The notes under the pieces were generated by a model that was not told the DNA's origin, made no database searches, and saw nothing but the letters and a program-made list of their open reading frames with translations. Positions 57,301-64,000 of a DNA stretch of 64,000 bases are shown piece by piece (within the stretch, counting starts at the first letter, position 1; every line of letters begins with the position of its first letter). Origin of the DNA: Dirofilaria immitis (Eukaryota > Nematoda > Chromadorea > Rhabditida > Onchocercidae); assembly GCA_024305405.1 (NCBI GenBank), contig JAKNDB010000103.1:2728001-2792000 (forward strand). The letters are read 5' to 3'. A program made the position numbers and the translations under genes.

Positions 57301-60300
57301 AAACTTTTCTTTTTTTTTATTAAATCAAATCATTTATATAAACTTGTAAATGAGAAATGATTTCATTTGTCCTTCATTGTCCTTTTCAAAAAATTATTTC
57401 ATAGAATTTCGAAAATTTGATTTAAAAAAAAAAAAAGAAAAGAAAGAAAGATTATGAAAAGTAGAACGGATATTATTTTATCATATCATATATATGATAT
57501 ATATATGGTATGATATTATATTATCAAAAAAAAATGTGAAGAAAATTTAAAAGTGTAAAATGATAATAATTTTTATTGATTAATTCATTTGTTATATAAT
57601 TTTTAAGTCAAATTTATTCACATATATTTCTTAATTTGTAAAAATAAAAATAAAAAATTAAAAACTTAAAATCAAAAAAAGAAAAGAATTTCAATTTCAT
57701 ATATATTACATGTATATGTTTTTTTCAATCACACAAAAGAATAATTATTTTTAATTTAATAATTAAAAATAAATTAAAATTCGTTTTTAATTTTTTCAAT
57801 TATATCCTAAAATATACTTGAATATTATTCATTTTCCTGTTTTGCACTCTACAAATTTATTCAATTTGAAAATTAAGAAAAAAAAATCAAAAACTAGAAA
57901 TTTAAAAAAAGTAAAGAAGATTCGTTCCTCCCTTTTTAATTATAATTTAAATTCCAATTTTATAATGTAATAAATGAATAAATGTGTATTTATGTGTTAT
58001 TGTTATTCGATATATATATCGAATATTTATGTATTATTGTTATTCGATATATATATATCGAATATTTATGTATTATTGTTATTCGATATATAATTTCTTA
58101 ATTTATGAGCGATTGTTAAATTATTCAAATATTATTTGAAATATTGGAAAAAAAGCGAATGAAAAAAATTTGAATGAATGAAAAAGAAAAATGCAAAATT
58201 TAATTCGTTGAAAATATATTTAATACTTAATTTTTAATCAAATAAAAACTTAAGCAAAAAGAAAATATTTGTATTATTTACAATTAATTGAAAAAAATAT
58301 GAAAACGAATTATTTCAAAAAAAACAAATAAATAAATAAGTAAACATATTCAGTAGAATAAGCAAAAATTTTATTGACTAATTTTAATTATTATTTTGCT
58401 AAAATTGAATTCAAATTTGTTTAGATTGAAAATATTCGAGAAATTTTGTAAAATATTCGACAATTAGGCACTTAATATATTTTGCATAATTTAAATATTT
58501 TTCTTTGCCTTTTTTTACTTACTGAAATGTAAAAGAATTTTTAGAATTTGCATAAATGATAGGTTCTAAAACGAAATTTTTCAAATTTCTCGTTTTAGAT
58601 AATTTTTCAAATTCAAAATTAATTGGAAATTCTTTTAAAATACGAAATTGTATGATTTGGAACTGATACATATGCACAGACAAATTTAGGCATAAAATTT
58701 TAAAATGATAAGTTATGAAATGTTTTAGTAGTGATTATATGATAAAAATTATATGCCATGCTTCTTTATCATACATATATAAAACATTCATCATATTCTT
58801 ACTATTTAAATTATTCGTTGATAAAAAGTTCAAATTGTTTCATTACTAAAATATTTATTACTATTATTAAAATAAAATGCTTCGAAATGTCGAAAGATAT
58901 CGAGAAATGTCGAGAAATATCGAGAAATGTCGAGAAATGATCGTATTTTATAGCTTTAACAAATATTCCAATTGAAAAATGAAAAATTTTATTAATAATT
59001 TGATTTTCAGGCAAGAAGAATATGGCAATTTTTCAAATATTTAGGAAGCAAATTTTTATTTTACGAAAATTTACTTCTAACAATCAAATATAATAATTTT
59101 TGCAAACATAGCTATAAAATTACTTATTCAAATTTCTTTTGCTTAAACAGATCGTGACGACCTTTGACCTAGTAGAAGATGAAATATTCTTAATAACAGA
59201 ATATTATAAATGTCTTTTATCTCAGCTAATTATAAAGAACTTTGACCTTACAAGAGATGAAATAATTTTAATAACTTTTGCTTTAGTCGATTACAAAGAA
59301 CTTTGACCTTACAGGAGGTCGATTTAGCTGATTTATGAAAAACTTTGACCTTATAGGAGATAGGAAATGATCCTAATAACAGAATATTATAAATTCCTTT
59401 TGTTTCAGCAAATTACAAAGAACTTTGACCTTAAAAGAGATGAAATAATTTTAATAACTTTTGCTTTAGTCGATTCCGAAGAACTTTGACCTTATAGATG
59501 ATGGAGATATTCTTAATGATAGAATATAAAAATTAGTTTTAAAAAAAATTATTCGATTACTCTATTTGTATTTTAGTACTATTAATGAATTGCAATTATT
59601 ATAGTTTTTATTTTAATTACTTCTTTTAATTACTATAAGTATAAAAGCTATTATTAAAGCTTCTAAATCGATTATTGATTAAATCATTATTCCATCTCAT
59701 ATTCATTATTTATGATAGTTATTTTAAGAAAAGAATTCATAATTAATATTACTAATTATTGTTGAAATAAGTATAGATGATTTATGATTAATTATATTGG
59801 TTAAATCATTATTCCATCTCATATTCGTTATTTATGATAGTTATTTTAAGAAAAGAATTCATAATTAATATTGCTAATTATTGTTGAAACAAGTACAAAT
59901 GATTTATAATTAATTATTATCAATAAATTATATTTTCAATAATTAATGAACAAATTTGTTTCAAACTTTCTTCTCTCATATATATACATAAAATGAGAAA
60001 TGAAATTTACTTAATAAAATTTTATCAAATTCAAATTTTAAATTCCAATTTTTATAATTTATTTTTGTTAAGAAATTTTTATGAAAGATCAAAGAACAAA
60101 ATCGCAGATATGGATTATGAGTCGTCTGTGTTTGTCTAATCATAGATATGCACTATGCTTTATTATCTTTTTCTTTTTGAAAAACGAAGCAACAGAAATT
60201 GATAAAAAAAAGATATCAGTGAGTAATTGAAGACTGGATAAGTTATCAACAAAAATTAGCAAATTAAATATTATCATATAAAGGTCAAATTGATATCTAT

Positions 60301-61454
60301 AAATTAGCTAATGTTTATATTAATGGAAAAAATATATTAACAGAAAAAAAAGTATTTGGCTAAATATTAGGAAGGAATATTTCATATTATATGTTGGCCA
60401 TAGCCAAGAATCTTTTTCTCATCTCAAATATCTTGGCATTTTATAACAATTTCAATTTTTTTAAATATTTTATAGTATCGTTCTATTGGTTGCTTCAAGC
60501 CCATTTTTAAATCTTTAAATTTATACAATACTCTTGAAGATGAAACAGACAAAAATTATGTTCAAGACTCTTGATAATGAAAGAGAAAAAATTATATTCA
60601 AGATTCTTGAAGATGAAATAGAAAAAATCCATATGCACTAAAACGATTTTGAAATTTTTTTATCAGATTAGATTCAAGATTCTTGAAAATAAAACAGGAA
60701 CATCATTTTATACTAAAAATATTTTGACAATTATATGAAATTTTATCGCAAATTCATTCCTTTTTCTGTAAATTTAGTTAAAAATTTCAAAAGAATAAAT
60801 TGGAATAAGAAAATTTAATTAAATTCAAAATCAAAATACATAAAATATATTATTATTCAAAATATATGAATAATCATTTTTCCTTTTTTTGGAATTGATT
60901 TTGATGTATTTTGAACGAATTTTTTCTTAAATTAAAAAAGTATGAAAAGAAATGAAATGAAAAATTTATAAATTTATAAAATCGATAGTGGGCTATTTTT
61001 TACAAAATGCGGCCCACTATTTTGTAAATAAATTATTTAATAATTATTAAATTTCATAAGAATTGAAATTTGATAAATTTTAACAGCGCATATAATTAAT
61101 TATTAATTAAATTTTTGAAAAAGAAAACAAATAAAGAAATGATAAATTGGAAGAATTAATATAAATTGTTTCAAATTTTTTATTATAATTTAATTTCCAA
61201 ATGTTTTACTAAATATTTTAAATTACATTATAATGATTATTATGATAATATAATGATTATTACGATAATATAATGATTATTATATTAATATAATGATTAT
61301 TATGATGATATAATAAATCATTTTATAGTTATATTAATAAAATATTTAATAAATGCTGTAAAATTTATTTAAATTTTAAAATTATATTTTATTAAAAACA
61401 AAAAGGAATTATAAAAATAAAACTTACCGCATCTCTTATACGAAATAATACCAT
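16958..61454 (-). CDS. cas-1: p130Cas/BCAR1-family (CAS) focal adhesion adaptor
   Basis: CAS proteins link integrin/FAK and Src-type signalling to the actin cytoskeleton. Exons, all phase-consistent: 61428-61454, 49099-49198, 44886-45013, 39936-40125, 39331-39467, 37996-38129, 25436-25573, 25036-25241, 24082-24353, 23313-23704, 22822-22938, 21771-21879, 21293-21449, 20526-20698, 20145-20298, 19567-19867, 18885-18974, 18197-18355, 17318-17473, 16958-17065; about 1082 residues (human BCAR1 870). SH3 domain at about 10-80 (AIYDN, PDELAFERGEI, GWW, GIVPANRL). Ser/Asn-rich middle with SPPPPPQRKF (about 245) and a six-Gln run. Helical bundle at about 620-800. C-terminal FAT-like domain at 943-1082 (SEDDRQLIEFYSPQLDAHIE; FVQKGKLIILTAHKLIYMAD). 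No YxxP motif and no YDYVHL-type Src site. Exon 15 has a one-base break at 20229-20233. Exon 12 could instead begin at 21892. The symbol follows the C. elegans name by homology. Confidence 0.93.
18420..18510. repeat. Three copies of a ~31-base unit in a CAS intron
   Basis: Units share AATTCAGTCGAGA or GTTCAGTCGAGAT at about 18423, 18451 and 18479. They lie in the intron upstream of exon 18. Confidence 0.8.
22572..22682. repeat. Tandem duplication, ~66-base period
   Basis: The segment from TCGAATATA through GCTTTAGTCATCTTACGGTAG occurs near 22583 and again near 22647 with few differences. Intronic, upstream of CAS exon 11 on the minus strand. Confidence 0.85.
23840..24030. repeat. Diverged tandem duplication, ~80-90-base period
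   Basis: Two copies share GAGTTCTTACAATGAAG / GAATTCTTATAACAAAG, then CGTAAAATCTRA and GTCATTATCAGTT. They lie between CAS exons 9 and 10. Confidence 0.7.
24631..24667. repeat. (AT)n microsatellite
   Basis: A pure AT dinucleotide run of about 36 bases lies in the intron between CAS exons 8 and 9. Length may be unreliable in the assembly. Confidence 0.95.
28580..29240. repeat. About four diverged copies of a ~165-base unit
   Basis: Each copy runs through TTGATAAAAAGCATTGA, a GAACGAATTATTC-like box, ATAAAAGAACAGAACAAAGATTGA, TATTATTAAGCTATAAATC and TATTTTATTGATTCAAAAG. Copies start near 28590, 28755, 28925 and 29090. Confidence 0.75.
30365..30515. repeat. Three copies of a ~55-base unit
   Basis: Units share ACAGAAAATGAATTATCAAA, then a TTTTTATCA stretch and a CGAGTAATAGAAAATGAATA stretch. 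The spacing is 52-60 bases. Confidence 0.85.
37470..37556 (-). other. Terminal-exon-like open segment in the CAS intron
   Basis: After a minus-strand TTCAAG acceptor the 29 codons read IHHEILQRLKRKSHDTLQ, continue in a Leu-rich helical pattern and end in a stop. Minus-strand AATAAA hexamers lie at 37351-37356 and 37334-37339. The frame requires phase 0, which fits joining from CAS exon 5 but not from exon 6. Composition is coding-like, but the segment is short, so chance is possible. Confidence 0.3.
38230..38400. repeat. Tandem array, ~40-base unit, about 4-5 copies
   Basis: Units share a TTCAGAAGGATTCATAATCA core, then AATTATTGC. The array lies in the intron between CAS exons 5 and 6. Confidence 0.85.
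38850..39185. repeat. Tandem array, ~45-50-base unit, about 7 copies
   Basis: Units read approximately ATCATCGGTTAATATTCTGG, then ACTATTTCTTCRCCGGA. The array sits 150 bases from the 3' edge of CAS exon 5. Confidence 0.85.
40350..40620. repeat. Diverged array with repeated TGACGTAA boxes
   Basis: TGACGTAA occurs at 40358-40365, 40431-40438, 40523-40530 and 40609-40616, and TGACGTAC at 40487-40494. Between them ATTTTGAYGTACTTCTAAAT recurs. The array lies just upstream, in transcript direction, of CAS exon 4. TGACGTAA resembles an ATF/CREB or bZIP site; a regulatory role is inferred only. Confidence 0.75.
41018..41057. repeat. (CT)n microsatellite
   Basis: CT-rich run with interruptions (TCTCTCTCTCTCTTGTCTCT and similar). 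GA-rich on the transcribed strand of the CAS intron. Confidence 0.9.
42114..42272 (-). other. Terminal-exon-like open segment in CAS intron 3
   Basis: A minus-strand AATCTCAG acceptor is followed by 52 codons and a stop. The reading includes SICRKIESIKRSINSSPTKL and later five Asn and NPAINATNIFA. Ser/Pro/Lys-rich composition resembles the CAS middle region, and local G+C is higher than nearby. Phase 0 matches the end of CAS exon 3, so use would give a short SH3-only isoform. The plus strand is also open here (a TM-like reading without a start). Chance cannot be excluded. Confidence 0.35.
42435..42590. repeat. Three-copy array carrying AAAGGTCA boxes
   Basis: Units of about 65 bases each contain AAAGGTCAAA (42440-42449, 42506-42515, 42571-42580), then a CAAGATTTTTTA box and TTCTTGATTATCT. 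The first copy extends to AAAGGTCAAAGGTC, a near-perfect direct repeat with one spacer (DR1). Confidence 0.8.
43277..43372. repeat. (TACA)n microsatellite
   Basis: Tetranucleotide ACAT/TACA repeat with few interruptions in CAS intron 3. Confidence 0.95.
45014..49098. other. 4.1-kb CAS intron 2
   Basis: Separates the two SH3 exons. I find no array, RNA gene or convincing exon in it; it is homopolymer-rich AT sequence. Confidence 0.6.
49490..49622. repeat. 2.3 copies of a ~60-base unit
   Basis: Units share GATCGCTGGATGAAGTGTAA, then AGTTCACGTTTAGACCAACACAAAA. They lie in the 12.2-kb CAS intron 1. Confidence 0.85.
50690..51190. repeat. Dispersed copies of a GATA-rich unit
   Basis: Blocks with AAAGATATGATAACRTGATA, GAATTATTCGAGCTATG and GACGTGATAATTTTATCATT recur at about 50700, 50770, 50910, 50955, 51055 and 51175. 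Confidence 0.7.
51640..52290. repeat. Pyrimidine-rich minisatellite, ~57-base unit, about 11 copies
   Basis: Units read CTCTTCTTAACCTTTCTTCA, then GTCTCCTCCAATCTCTCCAA, then TCTCTGTAACTTCTGAC. The period is 55-60 bases, so part of the minus strand is open with a 19-residue periodic Glu/Arg-rich reading (EETEERLRRGQKLQRLE). It lies inside a CAS intron and has no start or splice context, so I do not call it a gene. Confidence 0.9.
52435..52560. repeat. Tandem array, 46-base unit, about 3 copies
   Basis: Near-identical units: GAAATCTATTTAGATTCTAA, then TAGCTAATCAAAATCYGA. High identity suggests recent expansion. Confidence 0.9.
54326..54357. repeat. (TA)n microsatellite
   Basis: Pure TA run of about 32 bases in CAS intron 1. 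Confidence 0.95.
54910..55345. repeat. Minisatellite with ATATTCCGGAATAT palindrome, about 8 copies
   Basis: Two alternating subunits of about 57 and 50 bases each contain a TATTCCGGAATATTTACG-like box, then CTTCCCTATC or ATGCTGTATCCC, then AAAATGATCATCCTAGTAAT. Boxes lie near 54944, 55000, 55050, 55107, 55165, 55214, 55271 and 55328. Confidence 0.9.
56430..56580. repeat. Three diverged copies of a ~53-base unit
   Basis: Units share TATCTATTTTGATAAGATAG, then CAACTAATTAGCAA. Part of CAS intron 1. Confidence 0.8.
56865..57060. repeat. Tandem duplication, ~94-base period
   Basis: Two near-identical copies (about 56872-56943 and 56966-57037) share a stretch from TATCTTATCAAAATATTT through GAAATAACTTACTCGACTAA to TCTTCCAGAT. 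The identity suggests a recent event or an assembly duplication. Confidence 0.9.
57995..58097. repeat. Three copies of a ~44-base unit with palindromic core
   Basis: Each unit is TTATTGTTATTCGATATATA plus TATCGAATATTTATGTA. ATTCGATATATATCGAAT is a perfect inverted repeat that could form a cruciform. Confidence 0.9.
59160..59500. repeat. Array of six TTTGACCT-bearing units
   Basis: TTTGACCT occurs at 59163, 59241, 59302, 59344, 59424 and 59485. The pattern of spacings repeats with a period of about 182 bases, so the array is nearly two copies of a larger unit. On the transcribed strand of CAS each box reads AAGGTCAAAGTT, an extended nuclear-receptor half-site. Confidence 0.85.
59680..59925. 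repeat. Tandem duplication, ~122-base period
   Basis: TTAAATCATTATTCCATCTC through ATGATAGTTATTTTAAGAAA and GAATTCATAATTAATATT occurs twice with only a few differences, near 59682 and 59804. Confidence 0.9.
61205..61320. repeat. Array of ATAATGATTATTATGATAAT units
   Basis: Four to five copies of a ~22-base unit lie 110 bases downstream, in transcript direction, of CAS exon 1. Confidence 0.85.
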
Positions 61455-61947
61455 AGTGTTTGAAATGATTAGATTAAAAAATCGATTATAATTTAATTTC
61501 CAAAAATACGATTGATGTAACTTTTTTTGAACAGTAGCTTGATCGTTGTTAATGATAGGAATAATTCAAATAATCCGAAGCCAAAATAAATTATCAAAAT
61601 ATCAATAAATGAACTGGAATGTTAATATGATTTAATAAATATTGACGAAAAATTGTTGAAAGATTTCGGAATAGACAAATGATGATAAGAATGATAAAAG
61701 ACGATTATGATCAAGTTAGGTATGAATCAATAAATAATACATATGAACAAATGTTAATATGATTAATCTATATTGATGATAATAATAAATTATTGACAAA
61801 AATTTGGTATAAACAAATCAATAGGAATGATAAATTTGAAAGTTAGATAAAAGTGATAAAGTTATGATAAAGTTAAGTTTATCCAAGAAGATAAATAAAG
61901 ATATATCAAATAGAAATGTAATTACTAAAAATTCATAGAATAAATGT

Positions 61948-61992
<45 letters not shown>

Positions 61993-62169
61993 TCTGAGTT
62001 AATTTATAATTATAAAATTACCCGCGGGCTATTTTATAACATTCAGTCAAAATAATTGACTAAAATTTCTTTCTCGATGTTTGATTATTTAATTAGAACA
62101 CATTTTAAATGATACACATTTTTCTCTATCAGATCGCAATCAACAACAACCTATCCTACCAAGTTTACA

Positions 62170-62350
62170 AAATTTTACCAATAACAGTAATAGCAGTTGT
62201 AGTAGTAGTAGTAGTTGTAATAGCAATAGTAGTAATAGTAGTTGATAATAGTGATAACAGTAGTAGTAGTAGCAGTAATAGTAGTAGTAGTGGTAGTAGT
62301 TGTAGTAGTAATAGTAGTGATAATAGTGATAACAGTAGTAGTAGTGGTAA
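62170..62350. repeat. AGT/GTA trinucleotide repeat tract
   Basis: Interrupted AGT triplets with ATA and GTG variants. The open frames (poly-Ser/Asn or poly-Val on plus, poly-Leu on minus) are repeat by-products. Confidence 0.95.
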
Positions 62351-63597
62351 ATGAATTGATAAATAAATTGATGAAAAATTTTTGGCGAAATAAGACGGAA
62401 GATTAGAATGGGTTGAAATTTTTGTCAAACTTTTTTTAAACTATTTATCATTTCCATTTCCTACATTTTTCAATCATTTTTTGATATTATTTTAACTTTT
62501 TCAATCTCATAAATATATCTATGAAAGAAAATTTCGCAATTTTCAAAAATGATAATAAATGATAAGAAAAAAATTTATGGAATAATTTTTAATTTCTACC
62601 ATTTCTCAATTATCAATAAATGATATAGCCTTTAAAAGTTTAATTTTTTTCATAGAAAAAAAACATTGAAACTTGAAATAGAACTTAAAGCTTCTAATTC
62701 AAATGAAAAAAGTTTTTCAATCATATTTTCTTCTATCAATCGTTTTAGTATAATTTTATTTCATGCATAAATGAAATCATATCAATATCGAGATATTTAT
62801 AATTTGAAAGCTAGAAAGCCATTGATAAATAAAATTACATCAATATTGAGATATTTATAATTTAAAAGTTAAATAATTAGTGATAATAAAATTTTGAATA
62901 TAATTAAAATTAATTTTATAAAATTGATTGCCAAATTTGAGACATTAAATTTTCTATAAATACCAAATAAATCTTTATTATGTATTACAGGTGTGACAGG
63001 TAGATTTTTCTTTATCTTTTTAGCAATAACTAATTTCATTTAAAGAAAAAATAAAATTAGTCAATTAATTTTATTCAAAAAACGAAATGTCAATAATAAA
63101 ATCCATTATCAGTTCTACCGATAATATATGATTCCCTTTTTTTGCATAAAATTTACATAAATTTAAGCTTAATTTTTTTCCATTTTATTAAAATATTTTG
63201 TAGTATTTAAAAAATTATCAAACTTTTTTCCCATTATCTTTTATTATCATATTTGGTATAAGAAAATAATGTTTCATAAAACGAACATTTTTTTTAAACA
63301 TTTTCATCAAATCGAACATTTAAACTTTTACATTATCAAATCAAAAAAGTTTGATAAGTTTGAAAAAGTTGAATTTGTGTAAAAGGAAATTATTATAAGA
63401 ATGTAATGAAATAATAAATATTATTATCAATCAAAATATGTTGAAATTGCAATATTTGTTGATATATTATTTTCAAATTTTATTCTGTTTAAATTTAATT
63501 TGTTATCAAATCAATATTTTTATCATATCACACCATAAGAAATCAAAGATTAAATTTTATCAAAAAAGTTTTTAATTTATAAAAAAAAATTAAAAAC

Positions 63598-63645
63598 CTC
63601 ATTTGCGATAGTTTGTTTAAAGATGCTAATATCTGGTGGATGCAT
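63598..63645 (-). CDS. Alternative first exon of CAS
   Basis: A minus-strand exon opens with ATG at 63645 in AAAATG context and encodes MHPPDISIFKQTIANE. It ends in phase 0 at a GTTTTTAA donor (63597 and below). The CAS SH3 exon (49099-49198) begins in phase 0, so joining gives IANE followed directly by VGVAQAIYDN. Mammalian BCAR1 and NEDD9 also have alternative short first exons before the SH3 domain. It could instead be the first exon of an unseen gene, or chance. RNA data are needed. Confidence 0.55.
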
Positions 63646-64000
63646 TTTCGTTTTCTTCTTTCTTCTTTTATGCCAAATATTCTTCAATTCTTCAATACAG
63701 ATTTAATTAATATTATTATCAATATATCATATCAGATAATTCCCATTTAAATATTCATCCAAAATACGATTGATATGCTTTGATATGCATTGTTAATATA
63801 TCATTTCATTCCATTGATAAGTACTTTTTGCAATCGTTTTTATCGAATCGAATATTGTTTATAATTGAATTAATTCATTTCATATTTTCTATTCCAATTA
63901 GGCTGAAAAAATTAAAATTTTTATATTTATAATCCAATTTTATACTTTCATTACTAATATATTATACAAATATATCGAATAAAAAAGGCTTAATAATGCT

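Larger units (their letters stand above)
61455..64000. promoter_or_regulatory. 5' flank of CAS and presumed promoter region
   Basis: It holds the alternative first exon (63598-63645), a TA microsatellite (61957-61990) and an AGT/GTA trinucleotide tract (62170-62350). The rest is homopolymer-rich AT sequence. I cannot place a transcription start or a trans-splice acceptor. Confidence 0.5.

Noticed and set aside
62109..62428. Poly-Ser/Val and poly-Leu open frames on both strands
   Set aside because: They are by-products of the AGT trinucleotide tract.
1..64000. tRNA, rRNA, organelle or endosymbiont DNA
   Set aside because: No G+C-rich cloverleaf, no rRNA core sequences and no intron-free long reading frames were seen on either strand.

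Overview
The window is a stretch of very AT-rich (by eye about one quarter G+C) metazoan nuclear DNA. It carries three spliced, single-copy-type protein genes in a sea of simple repeats and decayed minisatellites. The AT bias, the many short introns with TTTCAG/TTTTAG-like acceptors and the protein set suggest a nematode, perhaps a spirurid parasite. That assignment is an inference; no marker gene fixes it. I saw no bacterial genes, rRNA, tRNA, transposase or CRISPR.

Layout. 1-6650: non-coding, with GT/TATG and TTA microsatellites, one long miRNA-like hairpin and a possible decayed EF-hand gene remnant near 5299-5975. 6651-10747 (minus): ATG14/EPG-8, the autophagy-specific subunit of the class III PI3-kinase complex, in 12 exons. 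10748-12442: divergent intergenic region filled with two families of GA-rich minisatellites. 12443-15726 (plus): AAGAB/p34, the alpha/gamma-adaptin binding chaperone, in 9 exons. 15727-16957: convergent intergenic region. 16958-61454, or to 63645 with an alternative first exon (minus): a p130Cas/BCAR1 (CAS) adaptor gene with 20 main exons over about 45 kb. Its SH3 exons lie at 44.9-49.2 kb, the middle region at 18.9-40.1 kb and the C-terminal FAT-like domain at 17.0-18.4 kb. Four of its introns are 4-12 kb long and consist largely of degenerate tandem arrays. 61455-64000 is the 5' flank.

The genes do not form an operon: ATG14 and AAGAB are head-to-head, AAGAB and CAS tail-to-tail. All three act in membrane traffic or signalling (autophagosome initiation, clathrin adaptor assembly, focal adhesion signalling), but nothing here shows that they work together.

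Most notable points. (1) Six single-base frame breaks, mostly at homopolymers, spread over all three genes; this looks like indel error in the assembly rather than three dead genes. (2) An alternative first exon for CAS at 63598-63645 in the right splice phase, as in mammalian CAS genes. (3) The CAS substrate region has no YxxP motif. (4) Intronic minisatellites in CAS carry arrays of nuclear-receptor half-sites (AAGGTCA, one near-perfect DR1) or of TGACGTAA. (5) Two terminal-exon-like open segments lie inside CAS introns.
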